Shown here: positions 12,654 through 19,658 of the stretch, piece after piece | Layout of the letters: each line of letters starts with the position of its first letter | How positions within the stretch are numbered: the stretch's first letter is position 1 | From: JAHJFW01 sp964595075 | GTDB taxonomy: Bacteria; Patescibacteriota; Patescibacteriia; 2-12-FULL-60-25 | Reading direction: 5' to 3' | Assembly: GCA_964595075.1 (NCBI GenBank) | Contig: CAZQNT010000014.1 | Span: forward strand, 1 to 22,326 | Length of the DNA stretch: 22,326 nucleotides | The notes under the pieces: model-generated | What the model was told of the DNA's origin: nothing | Database searches by the model: none | The model's input: only the letters and a program-made list of their open reading frames with translations | Position numbers and translations under genes: made by a program

Positions 12654-15374
12654 ATGAATGAAACGCTTAAACCGGTCGCCATCGTTTGTTCCGCTTGCGG
12701 AGGCGATCCTCGCGCTTCGCAGCATTGCGAGTTATGCGGAGGAGCAGGGATTGGCGTTTCTTCACCCGACGGTTTTTTGGTTTGGAGCGATCCGGTCAAC
12801 GATTTTACTATTAATTTCAGAAAATTTCGTAGAATAGCAACGCAGACTTTGCACGTGATTTTGTTCGCGGCTTTTCTATCGGGATTTTTGCCATTGGCTT
12901 GGCGGATTATCACATTCGGATCCATCCAAGTAATGAAGCAGTCCGCGTTTTGGATTGGAGGGGATTGGACGCTAACGCTTTTTTGGCTCGATCTTTTGTT
13001 GGGTTGTTTTTTTTGCTTTCGATTGATCGAATATTCTCATGAGGAAAAAACCCTCCCAAACTGGAATAAATCAAAAGAAGAATTGGCTGCGCAGGAAAAG
13101 AGCGCGCCAACTCGCGCAAAGCATCGGTTTGACGTTGCTCCGTATTTTTCAAAAGAAGCGACGGATATTTTGGAGACCGCTTTTCAAATCTCTCGCGACA
13201 TGCGGCGAATCGAAATCACGCCTGAAATCCTTTTTGCGGCCGCGCTCACGAGCGCATCCGGCGGCGTGTTTCGAGCGCGGCTCGGGATGGATTTTGACGC
13301 CATAAAAAAGCCGCTCGCGACGTTTCTTGTTTCAGAAGTGCCGAGCGGAAATCCTCCGATCTCGCTTTCTCGCGAACTCAAACGTTCGCTCGCTCTGGCT
13401 TATTACGGCGCGCGAGCGTTGAAACGCCAATTCGTCGGGCCCATGGAACTTTTGATTCAGTCTCTCAAAGACAGTCCGAAATTGCAGGATTTTTTTGATC
13501 GACTCGGTTTTCCGCCGAAGCACGTAGAACGCGTTGCCGAATGGATTCAGCTGCAGGAACGTCTTCGCGAAGATCACCGCAGATTCGTGTCGCTTGCGGC
13601 ACTAAGGCCAACGAGCGGCATGAATCGTGCCATGACCGCGCAGCAAACTCCTCTGCTCGACCGTTACAGCGAAGATTTGACACGCGCCGCGCAAGCCGGG
13701 CGGCTCTCGCCTCTTGTTGGACGAAAAACGGAATTTGATCAGCTTCTTCAGGCGATCGAAAGCGGCAATCGTTCGGTCGCGCTTGTCGGAGAAGCCGGAG
13801 TAGGAAAGAGCGCGATAGTGGATGAACTCGCGCGGCGAATGGTGGAGGAAGACGTGCCGCCGGAATTGTTCGACCGCCGTTTGGTCTCAATGAATCTCGC
13901 GCAGTTAATCGCCGCAGGAGAACCGTCTCTTGCGTCCGAGCGTTTGTTTTCAATGCTGCAAGAAGTCGGTATTTCTGGAAACATAATCTTGGTCGCCGAC
14001 GGCATCGAAGCGCTCGCCGGAATGGGTTCAGGCGGTCCGATGGATCTTGCGGAAATGTTCGCGAGCGAGCTGGATAAGGGGTATTTCATAACTATCGCAA
14101 CAACTACTCCAAGCTCATGGACGAGTTTTATAGAACGACGTTCACTCGGATCAAAACTTATCAAAGTAGACGTACCGCCGCTCGAGTCCGATGACGCGCT
14201 TCGCGTTTTAATGGCGAAGAGCGGGCAGATCGAATATCTTCAGAAAGTTTATTTTTCTTTCGCGGCTTTGGAAAAAGCCACGTCACTCGCGCTTCGATAC
14301 GTTCACGACATCGCTTCGCCTCAAAACGCGCTGAACATTATCCGCGAGGCGGCCGTTCTTGCTCGTAAATCTCGAGGCGAACTCACGTTCGTCACAGCGG
14401 ATGACGTCGCTCAAGTGGTAAAAGAAAAAACGCGGATTCCCGTCGAACAGGTCGGCGCCGCTGAAACGGAAAAATTGTTGTCGCTCGAACGCGTGTTGCA
14501 CGATCGCGTGATCGGACAGGACGAGGCGGTAACGGCCGTGTCTCAAGCGCTGCGCCGCGCGCGCGCGGAATTGCGCGAAGGCAAGAGGCCGATCGCCAAC
14601 TTTTTATTTCTCGGGCCGACAGGCGTTGGAAAAACCGAGCTCGCAAAAGCGCTCGGCTCAACGTATTTCGGAGATGAAAAAAACATTGTGCGTCTCGACA
14701 TGTCCGAATATCAGGACGTATCGTCAATCGCTCGCATGATCGGCGCGGCAGGAGATGAACGCGGCGGACTTTTGACCGAAGCGATCCGCCACAATCCTTT
14801 TTCGCTTATTTTGCTCGATGAAATCGAAAAGTCTCACCCCGATATCTTGAATCTTTTTCTTCAAGTCATGGATGACGGACGCCTCACGGACGGCGTTGGG
14901 CGAACAGTGGATTTTACTAACGCCATGATAATAATGACTTCGAACGCAGGAACGCCGTTTATTCAAGCTGAAATTTCAAAAAATATTCCGATTGCGACCA
15001 TAAAGACCGCGCTCATCGAACGCGAATTGAAAGGCGTGTTCAGACCGGAATTCATCAACAGGTTTGACGGAATTATCGTGTTCACGCCTCTTACGAAAGA
15101 CCACGTTTCACAGATCGCGTGGTTGCAAATCAACTCAATCGCGAGACAGCTTGAAGCTAAATCCATCGCGTTCGTGGCAGAGGATCAAGCTGTCGAGCGT
15201 TTGGCGGAACAGGGATTTGACCCTATATTCGGGGCAAGACCTCTACGTCGCGTAATTCAGGACACGGTAGAGAACGCATTGGCAGACCTTTTGCTTAAAA
15301 AAGCCGTCAATCGCGGAGATCGCGTGACTTTAAAAGCCGACGGGAAATTGGGGGTAGAACATCATGTCGCATGA
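12654..15374 (+). CDS. Membrane-anchored Clp-type double AAA+ ATPase with zinc ribbon
   Basis: Of 906 residues, the N terminus has a CxxC...CxxC zinc ribbon (Cys12, 15, 25, 28; CELCGGAG recalls DnaJ zinc modules). Two membrane helices follow (about 65-90 and 100-125), then a Clp N-like domain (about 160-300) and two AAA+ modules. D1 has Walker A GEAGVGKS (379-386), but its Walker B reads LVADG (Asp449-Gly450) where the family has DE, so ATP hydrolysis in D1 is probably lost. D2 is intact: GPTGVGKT (654-661), LLDEIEKSHPD (Asp722-Glu723), MTSNAG and FRPEFINRFD. There is no ClpB middle coiled coil, and no IGF/VGF ClpP-docking tripeptide after MTSNAG. It is probably an unfoldase or remodelling motor working at the membrane without ClpP. 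It overlaps the next gene by 11 nt. Confidence 0.9.
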   Translation: MNETLKPVAIVCSACGGDPRASQHCELCGGAGIGVSSPDGFLVWSDPVNDFTINFRKFRRIATQTLHVILFAAFLSGFLPLAWRIITFGSIQVMKQSAFWIGGDWTLTLFWLDLLLGCFFCFRLIEYSHEEKTLPNWNKSKEELAAQEKSAPTRAKHRFDVAPYFSKEATDILETAFQISRDMRRIEITPEILFAAALTSASGGVFRARLGMDFDAIKKPLATFLVSEVPSGNPPISLSRELKRSLALAYYGARALKRQFVGPMELLIQSLKDSPKLQDFFDRLGFPPKHVERVAEWIQLQERLREDHRRFVSLAALRPTSGMNRAMTAQQTPLLDRYSEDLTRAAQAGRLSPLVGRKTEFDQLLQAIESGNRSVALVGEAGVGKSAIVDELARRMVEEDVPPELFDRRLVSMNLAQLIAAGEPSLASERLFSMLQEVGISGNIILVADGIEALAGMGSGGPMDLAEMFASELDKGYFITIATTTPSSWTSFIERRSLGSKLIKVDVPPLESDDALRVLMAKSGQIEYLQKVYFSFAALEKATSLALRYVHDIASPQNALNIIREAAVLARKSRGELTFVTADDVAQVVKEKTRIPVEQVGAAETEKLLSLERVLHDRVIGQDEAVTAVSQALRRARAELREGKRPIANFLFLGPTGVGKTELAKALGSTYFGDEKNIVRLDMSEYQDVSSIARMIGAAGDERGGLLTEAIRHNPFSLILLDEIEKSHPDILNLFLQVMDDGRLTDGVGRTVDFTNAMIIMTSNAGTPFIQAEISKNIPIATIKTALIERELKGVFRPEFINRFDGIIVFTPLTKDHVSQIAWLQINSIARQLEAKSIAFVAEDQAVERLAEQGFDPIFGARPLRRVIQDTVENALADLLLKKAVNRGDRVTLKADGKLGVEHHVA

Positions 15375-16458
15375 AGCAGCATATTTTTACGTAGCCGCGA
15401 TCGCAATCCTCGTGGCGGTTTTTACATACGTTGCATCTCGCGCTTCATCCAAACTCGCGACTAGTCTCGGAGCCGTGGATCAGCCGTCAGGCGGAAGAAA
15501 AATTCATCGCGTTCCAATCCCTCTTCTCGGCGGAGCCGGCATCGTCGTTACCATGATCGTTTGCATCGCAGTGATTTTTTCGCTTGGATTACTGCCAAAC
15601 GTCTCACCCACTCAAATCATCGGTTTCGTAATAGCTCTCATAATACTTTGCGTCGGCGGCGCGTTGGATGACATTCGACCGCAACCGCCGCTTCGACAAC
15701 TTATTTTTCCAGTTCTCGCATCTCTAGTAATAATCGCCTCCGGAACCGGAATAATTCAAGTCACGAGTCTAACCGAACCGTCGGGGTTTTCGTTGGTATG
15801 GTGGCAATATAAGTTCTCAGTTCTCAGTTCTCAGTACTCAGTAGTTTCGTTTCCGGCGGATTTGATAACGTTGCTTTGGCTCTTATTCGCGACATACTCG
15901 ACCAAACTTCTTGACGGATTGGACGGACTTGTAGCGGGTATTGCGGTGATCGGATCTTCAATGGTTGGCGCGCTCACGCTTTCTTCCGCGTATTTTCAGC
16001 CGGGAGTTGCTGCGCTTGCGGCGACCGTTGGCGGCGCGTTTCTCGGATTTCTTCCGCGCAACGTTCATCCTGCGAAACAATTTCTCGGAGAAGCGGGGAG
16101 TACGGTCGCCGGATTTTCCCTCGGGTTTCTCGCTATTGTTTCAAGCGCGAAGATCGCAATCGCGCTTGCAGTGCTCGCCATCCCGATCGCAGATGCGATT
16201 TTTGTCGTGATCGGTAGAATTCGCAAAGGCCAATCTCCGCTGAAGGGCGATGCGTCTCACCTTCATTTCAGATTGTTGAACGCGGGCGCTTCGCATAAGA
16301 CGGCAGTCTATCTTCTTTGGTCAGCGTCATTTATCGCAGGGCTCGTCGCGCTTTCGCTTCAAACAAAAGGAAAAATCTTTTTGGTCGGAGCGCTTATCGC
16401 GTTAACCGGGCTTTTTTCTTGGCTTGTTCGAAAAATCGGCCCGCAGAGAGGCGAGTGA
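15364..16458 (+). CDS. WecA/TagO/MraY-family undecaprenyl-phosphate sugar-phosphate transferase
   Basis: This is a polytopic membrane enzyme (364 aa, about ten helices) that moves a sugar-1-phosphate, typically GlcNAc-1-P, from a UDP-sugar to undecaprenyl phosphate, starting a surface polysaccharide or teichoic-acid-like polymer. The family landmarks are GGRKIHRVPIPLLGG (about 43-57), the Mg-binding DD (102-103, GALDDIRP), LLDGLDGL (182-189), GEAGS (242-246, usually GDxGS) and the final SHLHF (298-302, usually HLHH/HIHH). MurNAc-pentapeptide-specific MraY motifs are not evident, so WecA/TagO is favoured. Four heptamers (15812-15839) insert KFSVLSSQYS into a loop. The start overlaps the Clp-like gene by 11 nt. 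The altered motif residues raise some doubt about activity. Confidence 0.85.
   Translation: MSHEAAYFYVAAIAILVAVFTYVASRASSKLATSLGAVDQPSGGRKIHRVPIPLLGGAGIVVTMIVCIAVIFSLGLLPNVSPTQIIGFVIALIILCVGGALDDIRPQPPLRQLIFPVLASLVIIASGTGIIQVTSLTEPSGFSLVWWQYKFSVLSSQYSVVSFPADLITLLWLLFATYSTKLLDGLDGLVAGIAVIGSSMVGALTLSSAYFQPGVAALAATVGGAFLGFLPRNVHPAKQFLGEAGSTVAGFSLGFLAIVSSAKIAIALAVLAIPIADAIFVVIGRIRKGQSPLKGDASHLHFRLLNAGASHKTAVYLLWSASFIAGLVALSLQTKGKIFLVGALIALTGLFSWLVRKIGPQRGE
15812..15844 (+). repeat. Tandem heptamer repeat inside the WecA-like gene
   Basis: AGTTCTC three times, AGTACTC once and a partial fifth unit (AGTAG). Translated as a Ser- and Val-rich loop between two membrane helices. Confidence 0.85.
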
Positions 16459-16460
16459 TT

Positions 16461-16940
16461 ATGAAAAAATATACCGATCATGCTGTCGCATTTCATCGCG
16501 CGCGGATCATCGCCGGAATAATTCTTGCAGTCGCACTGTTATTCGTATTGCTCTTCGCAAGGGCGTCGATGGCGCCGAAGCGCGGGACTACGGTAGTCGA
16601 TCTTTCCTCTTACAGACTCGAGTTTGCCGATACCACCGAATCTCGCCGGCAGGGTCTTTCCGGTCGCGACACGCTTGAACCGTTTGATGGAATGTTGTTC
16701 GTTTTCGGGTCGCGCGGACTCTATCCGTTTTGGATGAAAGAAATGAAGTTTCCAATAGACATCATCTGGCTCGATGGAGGCATTGTTGTCGATATTGCGT
16801 CGCTTCAATCTCCAAGCGAAGGAAAGTCTCCGGCGACTCACATCCCGGCGCATATGGCGGATAAGGTTTTGGAATTGCAGGCGGGAAAGGCATCCGCGCT
16901 CGGTATTCATAATGGCGCGTATATAATTTTGCCTAGGTAG
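16461..16940 (+). CDS. DUF192 family protein, membrane-anchored
   Basis: The protein has 159 residues. One N-terminal membrane helix (about 15-35, RIIAGIILAVALLFVLLFA) anchors or exports it. The rest is a DUF192 domain: RLEFADTTESRRQGLSGRD, GMLFVF, then PFWMKEMKFPIDIIWLDGG, and a conserved-looking C terminus (VLELQAGKASALGI). The biochemical role of DUF192 is not known; archaeal and bacterial members are extracytoplasmic. I chose ATG 16461, 2 nt after the WecA-like stop, over a longer reading that overlaps that gene deeply. It is the last gene of the run starting at 12276. Confidence 0.85.
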   Translation: MKKYTDHAVAFHRARIIAGIILAVALLFVLLFARASMAPKRGTTVVDLSSYRLEFADTTESRRQGLSGRDTLEPFDGMLFVFGSRGLYPFWMKEMKFPIDIIWLDGGIVVDIASLQSPSEGKSPATHIPAHMADKVLELQAGKASALGIHNGAYIILPR

Positions 16941-16952
16941 GAAAATGCGGGG

Positions 16953-17054
16953 AATAACCCCCTCTAACTCCCCCTTATAATTAAGGGGGAGGATAATTCA
17001 TAAAATCCCTCCCCTTAACTCAAATAATGTAAGGGGAGGTTAGGAGGGGTTATT
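16953..17054. repeat. Compound palindromic repeat (two hairpins in inverted order)
   Basis: One hairpin, CCCCCTCTAACTCCCCCTT with AAGGGGGAGG, is followed by a second built of CCCTCCCCTTA and TAAGGGGAGG. The outer ends (AATAACCCC...GGGGTTATT) also pair, as in paired REP units. The first hairpin is the element found inside uvrC at 7158-7190. It lies between converging genes. Confidence 0.8.
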
Positions 17055-17072
17055 TCGTTGTATCTGTTTTTT

Positions 17073-17102
17073 AAAAAAAGCTCCGATCACGATGATCGGA
17101 GC
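17073..17102 (-). terminator. Terminator of the Nudix gene
   Basis: GCTCCGATCA (17080-17089) pairs with TGATCGGAGC (17093-17102). On the minus strand seven T follow (plus 17073-17079). Confidence 0.85.
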
Positions 17103-17124
17103 CCGCTACTCCGCACGAGTCGGT

Positions 17125-18054
17125 CTACAAGAGTGAGACCGGAGCGGGGTAGACGTGGTTGAGAAGGAGACGTGCAGGGGCGGCCGCGTCCGGCGCGATT
17201 GCGGCGCCTTCGTTCACGTCCAGGCCGGCCTTGCGGAAGGCGCCGACCATGGCGCGGTTGTCGCCGTCGAGCGCTTGCTTGACGGATTCCTCGGGTGCCC
17301 ACACGGCTCTTCCACCCTTCCACTCGAACGATGTCGTGACATCGCGCGAGGTAGTGTTGGCTAGGCACATGAACGTGGTGCTAGGCGCGTTGGGGTGAAG
17401 GCCGATTGCGAACCCGTTCTCGATCGTCTCGAGCTCGATTCCGCATTCCTCGCGCATCTGCCGGCGCGCCGCGCGCTCGATGCTCTCTTTCGGCCGCACG
17501 AGTCCGCCCGGGAAGCTCACGGTGCCGACGTGCCTGCCCGCGAGTTCCTTGGAGCGGATCCCTACGAGGATGTGAGGCGCCCTGTCCGCGTCGTAGCGAC
17601 GCAACAGCGTGAGCGCGCCGAATGTCCAGGGGAAGAGAACCGGGGCGACGCGTAGGAAGTCCTCCTCGCTGGCGTCGCTCTTTCTGATCAGGTCGCGGAT
17701 CGGGACGAAGGCGTCCCAGGTTCGGCGCGCGACGAGGTAGTCGGTTGTGCCTCTGTTGAACCGCGCGTGTTTTGAGTTGATCCGAACGTTTCCTTCCTGA
17801 CAACAGATGAGGTCTGGATCGCAAGAGCTTCCGGCATGCCACAGGACGAGGTCTTCCTCGTTCCTTTCCGTGGGCATGCCGATGTCTTTCCACGGCACCA
17901 GTCGGAACCACTCCATCATGGTCGCCAGCGGACCGCAGAAGAGATTCACGCCGCGCGCGATCTCTTCCGCCTCTCTCTTTTTCGCGACCTTGATCGCAGC
18001 GACCTTGATGGCGTTGCACGCCTCCACGATATCGTAAGTGAGCTGAAAGCTCAT
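17125..18054 (-). CDS. Nudix hydrolase-domain protein, probably acquired
   Basis: The protein has 309 residues from ATG 18054. A Nudix box spans 184-206: Gly184, Glu190, Arg198, Glu202-Glu203, Gly205, with Gln199 where the consensus has Glu. Nudix enzymes cut nucleoside diphosphates linked to another group; the substrate is unknown. The first 150 residues (LFCGPLATMMEWFRLVPW, LVLWHAGSSCDPDLICCQE) have no recognised domain. The start is set by AAGGAG (18064-18069), 9 nt upstream, a clear Shine-Dalgarno. The gene is markedly GC-rich with G/C third positions, unlike its neighbours, and has its own terminator and a REP element beside it. This suggests recent transfer. Confidence 0.8.
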   Translation of the reverse strand: MSFQLTYDIVEACNAIKVAAIKVAKKREAEEIARGVNLFCGPLATMMEWFRLVPWKDIGMPTERNEEDLVLWHAGSSCDPDLICCQEGNVRINSKHARFNRGTTDYLVARRTWDAFVPIRDLIRKSDASEEDFLRVAPVLFPWTFGALTLLRRYDADRAPHILVGIRSKELAGRHVGTVSFPGGLVRPKESIERAARRQMREECGIELETIENGFAIGLHPNAPSTTFMCLANTTSRDVTTSFEWKGGRAVWAPEESVKQALDGDNRAMVGAFRKAGLDVNEGAAIAPDAAAPARLLLNHVYPAPVSLL

Positions 18055-18063
18055 GATGTGAAT

Positions 18064-18069
18064 CTCCTT
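18064..18069 (-). promoter_or_regulatory. Shine-Dalgarno of the Nudix gene
   Basis: AAGGAG on the minus strand, 9 nt before the ATG at 18054. It selects this start over the in-frame ATG at 18108. Strong ribosome binding sites are rare in this window. Confidence 0.75.
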
Positions 18070-18094
18070 GTTTGTTTGTGTTTTCGAACCGTGC

Positions 18095-18127
18095 CCTATA
18101 AATGCCACGTTTTTGGCGAGTTGTCAA
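18095..18127 (-). promoter_or_regulatory. Possible promoter of the Nudix gene
   Basis: TTGACA (18122-18127) with a TTTATA/TATAGG box (18095-18102) on the minus strand; the spacing of 19-21 nt is longer than ideal. Confidence 0.4.
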
Positions 18128-18142
18128 TGATAGTTGATAGGT

Positions 18143-18224
18143 GTCATTCCCGCGGAGGCGGGAATCCAGAAATAAATGGAATAATTCACCAAATATAATG
18201 GATCCCTGCCTTCGCAGGGATGAC
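18143..18224. repeat. REP-like element, GTCATTCCCGC type
   Basis: GTCATTCCCGC and GCGGGAATCCAG form one hairpin. After 33 nt, ATGGATCCCTGC with GCAGGGATGAC forms the inverted partner. The ends GTCAT...ATGAC match. A related element begins at 22239. Confidence 0.8.
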
Positions 18225-18246
18225 GCATTATTTGGACTTCAATAGT

Positions 18247-19050
18247 CTATTCGATTAGAAGATTGTCGCGGAGAGCGTTTCGCATTTCAGGATCGCGCAT
18301 CGCCATCGCGATGTTCGCCTCCAACCAGCCGAGTTTTGTACCCACGTCGTAATAGTCGCCTTTTAGCCGGCAGCCGAAAAACGGGCGTTTTTCCATCAAA
18401 AATCTGAACGCGTCTGTTAGCTGGTGTTCGCCATTCGCCGCCGGCTTTATCCTCTCAATCGACTCGAAAATATCCGGTGTTAGAAGATAAGAGCCGATTG
18501 ATGCCAGATGCGACGGTGCTTTTTCCGGACCGGGTTTTTCAAAAAAATCGAATAGTCGAAATATACGTTCCGGTTCCGTCGCATGAGGATCCACGATTCC
18601 GTATCGTCTTGTCCCGTCATCGTCAGTTCGGATTACTCCAAGAACGGGATTTTGAGCCTGCTCGAAAGCCGCCATGAGCTGCGCCGGTCGCGGTACGTCC
18701 GACAAAAACAGTTCGTCACCGAGAAGAACCACGAACGGCTCGTCTCCCATGAATTGTCTCGCGTTTTTTATTGGCGTGGCGCTGCCATACGGTCCCGTCT
18801 GATGTATAAAACGCAGATTCGATTTGAAATCCGGAACGTCGATCAGATAAGATCGCAACAAATCCTTCGTATTGTTTGTGACGACAACGATTTCTTCTAT
18901 TCCGGAACCCAGCGCTTCTTCAACGATGTAATGAATAATCGGTTTATCCAAAACCGGAACGATCTCTTTTGGAATTGTTTTCGTGAGCGGCAAAAAACGC
19001 GTGCCATATCCGGCCGCCGGGATAATCGCTTTTCGTATTTGCGATGGCAT
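18247..19050 (-). CDS. galU: UTP-glucose-1-phosphate uridylyltransferase
   Basis: GalU joins UTP and glucose-1-phosphate to UDP-glucose, the donor for cell-surface glycans. The N terminus has the nucleotide-binding motif AAGYGTRFLPLTKTIPKE (12-29). Further family blocks are KPIIHYIVEEAL, EIVVVTNN, VLLGDELF (the metal-binding GD region), EKPGPEKAPS, and GEHQLTDA with the C-terminal KGDYYDVGTKLGWLEAN. At 267 aa it is somewhat shorter than the usual 290-300, mainly at the end. The start ATG 19050 is directly preceded by tandem heptamers; no Shine-Dalgarno. Neighbours give no operon on this strand. Confidence 0.95.
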   Translation of the reverse strand: MPSQIRKAIIPAAGYGTRFLPLTKTIPKEIVPVLDKPIIHYIVEEALGSGIEEIVVVTNNTKDLLRSYLIDVPDFKSNLRFIHQTGPYGSATPIKNARQFMGDEPFVVLLGDELFLSDVPRPAQLMAAFEQAQNPVLGVIRTDDDGTRRYGIVDPHATEPERIFRLFDFFEKPGPEKAPSHLASIGSYLLTPDIFESIERIKPAANGEHQLTDAFRFLMEKRPFFGCRLKGDYYDVGTKLGWLEANIAMAMRDPEMRNALRDNLLIE

Positions 19051-19056
19051 GGAAGG

Positions 19057-19084
19057 TTACAGGTGTCAGGTTACAGGTTACAGG
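19057..19084 (-). repeat. Tandem heptamer repeat upstream of galU
   Basis: On the plus strand: TTACAGG, TGTCAGG, TTACAGG, TTACAGG. It begins 6 nt upstream of the galU start codon and may lie in its promoter or leader. Confidence 0.85.
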
Positions 19085-19155
19085 ATCGTTACTAGTCCAT
19101 AAAGCTCCTACCAGTCTCTAGTACGGTTGGATCTAGGACGCAGGACGGGCGCCGT

Positions 19156-19184
19156 TTGACACTGCCAGGGCTTTCGCGTATAGT
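19156..19184 (+). promoter_or_regulatory. rplU promoter
   Basis: Consensus TTGACA (19156-19161), a 17-nt spacer and TATAGT (19179-19184). The ATG follows 9 nt later, so the leader is at most about 3 nt. Confidence 0.85.
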
Positions 19185-19193
19185 CCCGTCACT

Positions 19194-19502
19194 ATGTTTG
19201 CTGTAATCGCCACAGGCGGAAAACAATATCTGGTAAAAGAAGGAGACGTTTTGCAAATCGAGAAATTGCCGAACGAAGCCGGACAGACCGTTCAATTCGA
19301 CGTGCTGCTCACGGCCGAAGATGACGGATCAAGGGTTGAAATAGGCGCTCCAATGGTTTCAGGAAAGGTTAGCGCCGAAGTAGTCGAACAGGGTCGCGCA
19401 AAGAAAATCTCGGTCGTGAAGTACAAGCCGAAAGTACGCTACCGAAAACGCGTAGGCCATAGACAATCCTTCACCAAAGTGAAAATCACAAAAATCGCCT
19501 AA
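19194..19502 (+). CDS. rplU: Ribosomal protein bL21
   Basis: L21 is a large-subunit protein that binds 23S rRNA. The 102 residues show the full family pattern: MFAVIATGGKQYLVKEGD at the start, then VQFDVLLTAEDDG, and the basic RNA-binding end KYKPKVRYRKRVGHRQSFTKVKI. Length is normal. The best promoter of the window precedes it, as expected for a highly expressed gene. The terminator starts within the last codons and its loop holds the stop codon. rpmA (L27), its usual neighbour, is not downstream. Confidence 0.97.
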   Translation: MFAVIATGGKQYLVKEGDVLQIEKLPNEAGQTVQFDVLLTAEDDGSRVEIGAPMVSGKVSAEVVEQGRAKKISVVKYKPKVRYRKRVGHRQSFTKVKITKIA

Positions 19503-19515
19503 CCGGCGATTTTTC
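19491..19515 (+). terminator. rplU terminator overlapping the stop codon
   Basis: AAAATCGCC (19491-19499) pairs with GGCGATTTT (19505-19513) and ends in T-rich sequence. The TAA stop (19500-19502) is in the loop. Confidence 0.85.
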
Positions 19516-19523
19516 TTATTATT

Positions 19524-19557
19524 GATTGCCACGTCGTCGTTACTCCTCGCAATGACA
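19524..19557 (-). repeat. REP-like fragment, TGTCATTGCGAGGAG type
   Basis: On the minus strand TGTCATTGCGAGGAGTAACG leads to GTGGCAATC. This text resembles a dispersed repeat class seen in many bacterial genomes. Only one copy is in the window. Confidence 0.55.
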
Positions 19558-19569
19558 TTCTAGTAGGAT

Positions 19570-19658
19570 TTCGTGATATAAAAAATAACTTATCTCGCTG
19601 CGGAACTCGCTTCGCTCAAACAGTCCTCGCTTCGATAAGTTATTTTTTATATCACGAA
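19570..19658. repeat. Perfect 25-bp inverted repeat with 39-nt loop
   Basis: The arm at 19570-19594 (TTCGTGATATAAAAAA...) is exactly repeated in inverse at 19634-19658. The loop contains GCGGAACTCGCTTCGCTC and AACAGTCCTCGC. The right arm includes the last two sense codons' end and stop codon of recR. It may serve as terminator for recR, but the arm length and perfection suggest a mobile or self-copying element. Confidence 0.85.

Noticed and set aside
15364..16458. Assignment as MraY of peptidoglycan synthesis
   Set aside because: Position near a dcw fragment is suggestive, but the motifs fit the WecA/TagO side of the family better.
17381..18127. 248-aa open frame on the minus strand, overlapping the Nudix gene in another frame
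   Set aside because: Arg-rich low-complexity text caused by the high GC of the Nudix gene; the Nudix frame has the Shine-Dalgarno and the domain.
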